DNA of 14,093 bases, taken from NCBI GenBank assembly GCA_902766265.1, contig CACXCY010000152.1:1-14093 (forward strand). The letters run 5' to 3'. Source of the stretch: an uncultured Bacteroidota bacterium (lineage in GTDB: Bacteria > Bacteroidota > Bacteroidia > Bacteroidales > P3). A model generated the notes under the pieces. The model was given only the letters and a program-made list of their open reading frames with translations. It made no database searches and was not told the DNA's origin. Of the stretch, positions 13,350 to 14,093 are shown piece by piece. The position numbers were made by a program, and so were the translations under genes. The first letter of the stretch is position 1. Every line of letters begins with the position of its first letter.

Positions 13350-14093
13350 TTATCTTATTATTTCCCAGTCGTTTATTTTGTATCCTCTGAGGAACTCAGC
13401 GACCGAATTTCTTCGTTTTCCGTTGAGTTGCATACTTAAAATATTGACAAATCCGTCCCGACAACGCACTTTTATGTAGTTTTTTTCGTCGCTTAGCACA
13501 TCACCTACAGGGATTTTTGAGGGCGTTTCGTCGCCATTTTCGGCTGTCACCTCATAGATTTTGAACTGCCGTATCTCCCCGTTGTCGTCCACCATCTGCA
13601 TGGTTGCGGCGGGGTAGGGGGAGAGCCCGCGCACAAAATCGACGATTTCCTTGCCGCTCTGTTCCCAGCGGATGGCACAGTCGGCTTTGAATATCTTGGG
13701 GGCAGGTTTTAGGGTTGCCGTCTCATTTTGCGGGATGCTTTTCAGCGTTCCATCGGCCAGGCCGTTGATGGTCTCCACCACTAGGCGGCTTCCCATGGCG
13801 GCCAGTCGGTTGTGTAGGGTCTCAGCTGTGTCGGTAGGGCTAATGGGGGTGCGCTCTTGCATGAGTATGCGTCCTTCGTCGATGCGCTCGTTGAGGAGAA
13901 AGGTCGTCACGCCGCTTTCGGTCTCTCCGTTGATGATGGCCCAGTTGATGGGGGCGGCGCCCCGGTATTGCGGCAGTAGTGATGCGTGCAGGTTGAACGT
14001 TCCCATTGGGGGCATGTCCCAGACCTCTTTGGGTAGCATGCGGAAAGCCACCACAACGAAGAGGTCTGCCTGGAGCGAACGCAACTCGGACAG
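13350..14093 (-). CDS. fmt: Methionyl-tRNA formyltransferase, N-terminus cut by window edge
   Basis: 247 residues of the enzyme that formylates Met-tRNA(fMet) with 10-formyl-tetrahydrofolate for translation initiation. The frame stays open to 14093, so the true start lies outside; about 65-75 N-terminal residues appear to be missing against the usual 310-320. The catalytic core is present: LQADLFVVVAFRMLP, then NLHASLLPQYRGAAPINWAI, containing the Asn and His of the formyltransferase active site and the SLLP motif, followed by GVTTFLLNERIDEGRIL with the catalytic Asp. The last ~90 residues form the OB-fold C-terminal domain that binds tRNA (VRGLSPYPAAT, VRCRDGFVNILSMQLNGKRR). Its operon partners are outside the window. 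Confidence 0.95.
   Translation of the reverse strand: MSELRSLQADLFVVVAFRMLPKEVWDMPPMGTFNLHASLLPQYRGAAPINWAIINGETESGVTTFLLNERIDEGRILMQERTPISPTDTAETLHNRLAAMGSRLVVETINGLADGTLKSIPQNETATLKPAPKIFKADCAIRWEQSGKEIVDFVRGLSPYPAATMQMVDDNGEIRQFKIYEVTAENGDETPSKIPVGDVLSDEKNYIKVRCRDGFVNILSMQLNGKRRNSVAEFLRGYKINDWEIIR

Overview
The window looks like a chromosomal segment of a Bacteroidales-type member of the Bacteroidota. Four things point there: two large secreted proteins that end in type IX secretion system (T9SS) sorting domains, lipoproteins of the 'major paralogous domain' type, promoters that match the Bacteroidetes pattern (TTTG, 19 bases, TAnnTTTG) rather than the E. coli one, and A-rich leaders without Shine-Dalgarno sequences. 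The genus cannot be fixed from this sequence alone.

Layout, left to right. Positions 1-246 are a degenerate tandem array of 22 copies of an 11-bp unit. A good promoter (360-390) then drives a single large T9SS cargo gene (506-3049), closed by a strong terminator. A minus-strand block follows: a T9SS cargo protein with cysteine-bracketed repeats (6793-5309), a terminator, the FMN transferase lipoprotein apbE (5243-4218) and the endoribonuclease-family gene yicC (4133-3261), with a hairpin at its end. Next on the minus strand are rpmH (ribosomal protein L34, 8688-8542) with its own promoter and terminator, and rlmD (23S rRNA m5U methyltransferase, 8437-6929).

From about 8900 the plus strand carries a promoter with a long leader and two tandem paralogous lipoproteins (9081-9626 and 9653-10228). 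After these come a conserved Bacteroidetes helical-repeat protein (10300-10962) and secG (10977-11321), ended by a terminator, then a RecD-like helicase (11405-12853). A shared terminator separates the helicase from the convergent gene for an HU-type DNA-binding protein (13231-12968). The right edge cuts the minus-strand fmt gene (methionyl-tRNA formyltransferase), whose N-terminus lies outside the window.

Most genes are ordinary core functions (translation, rRNA modification, protein export, nucleoid structure, flavinylation) interspersed with envelope and secreted proteins. SecG and the T9SS cargo share a theme, since T9SS cargo first crosses the inner membrane by Sec, but no T9SS machinery gene is present here. 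I see no CRISPR array, insertion sequence, tRNA, rRNA, phage gene or defence island. The less ordinary items are the 11-bp array, the leader upstream of the lipoprotein pair (mini-ORFs plus a terminator-like hairpin), the lipoprotein duplication, and a terminator packed 11 bases before the apbE start codon.
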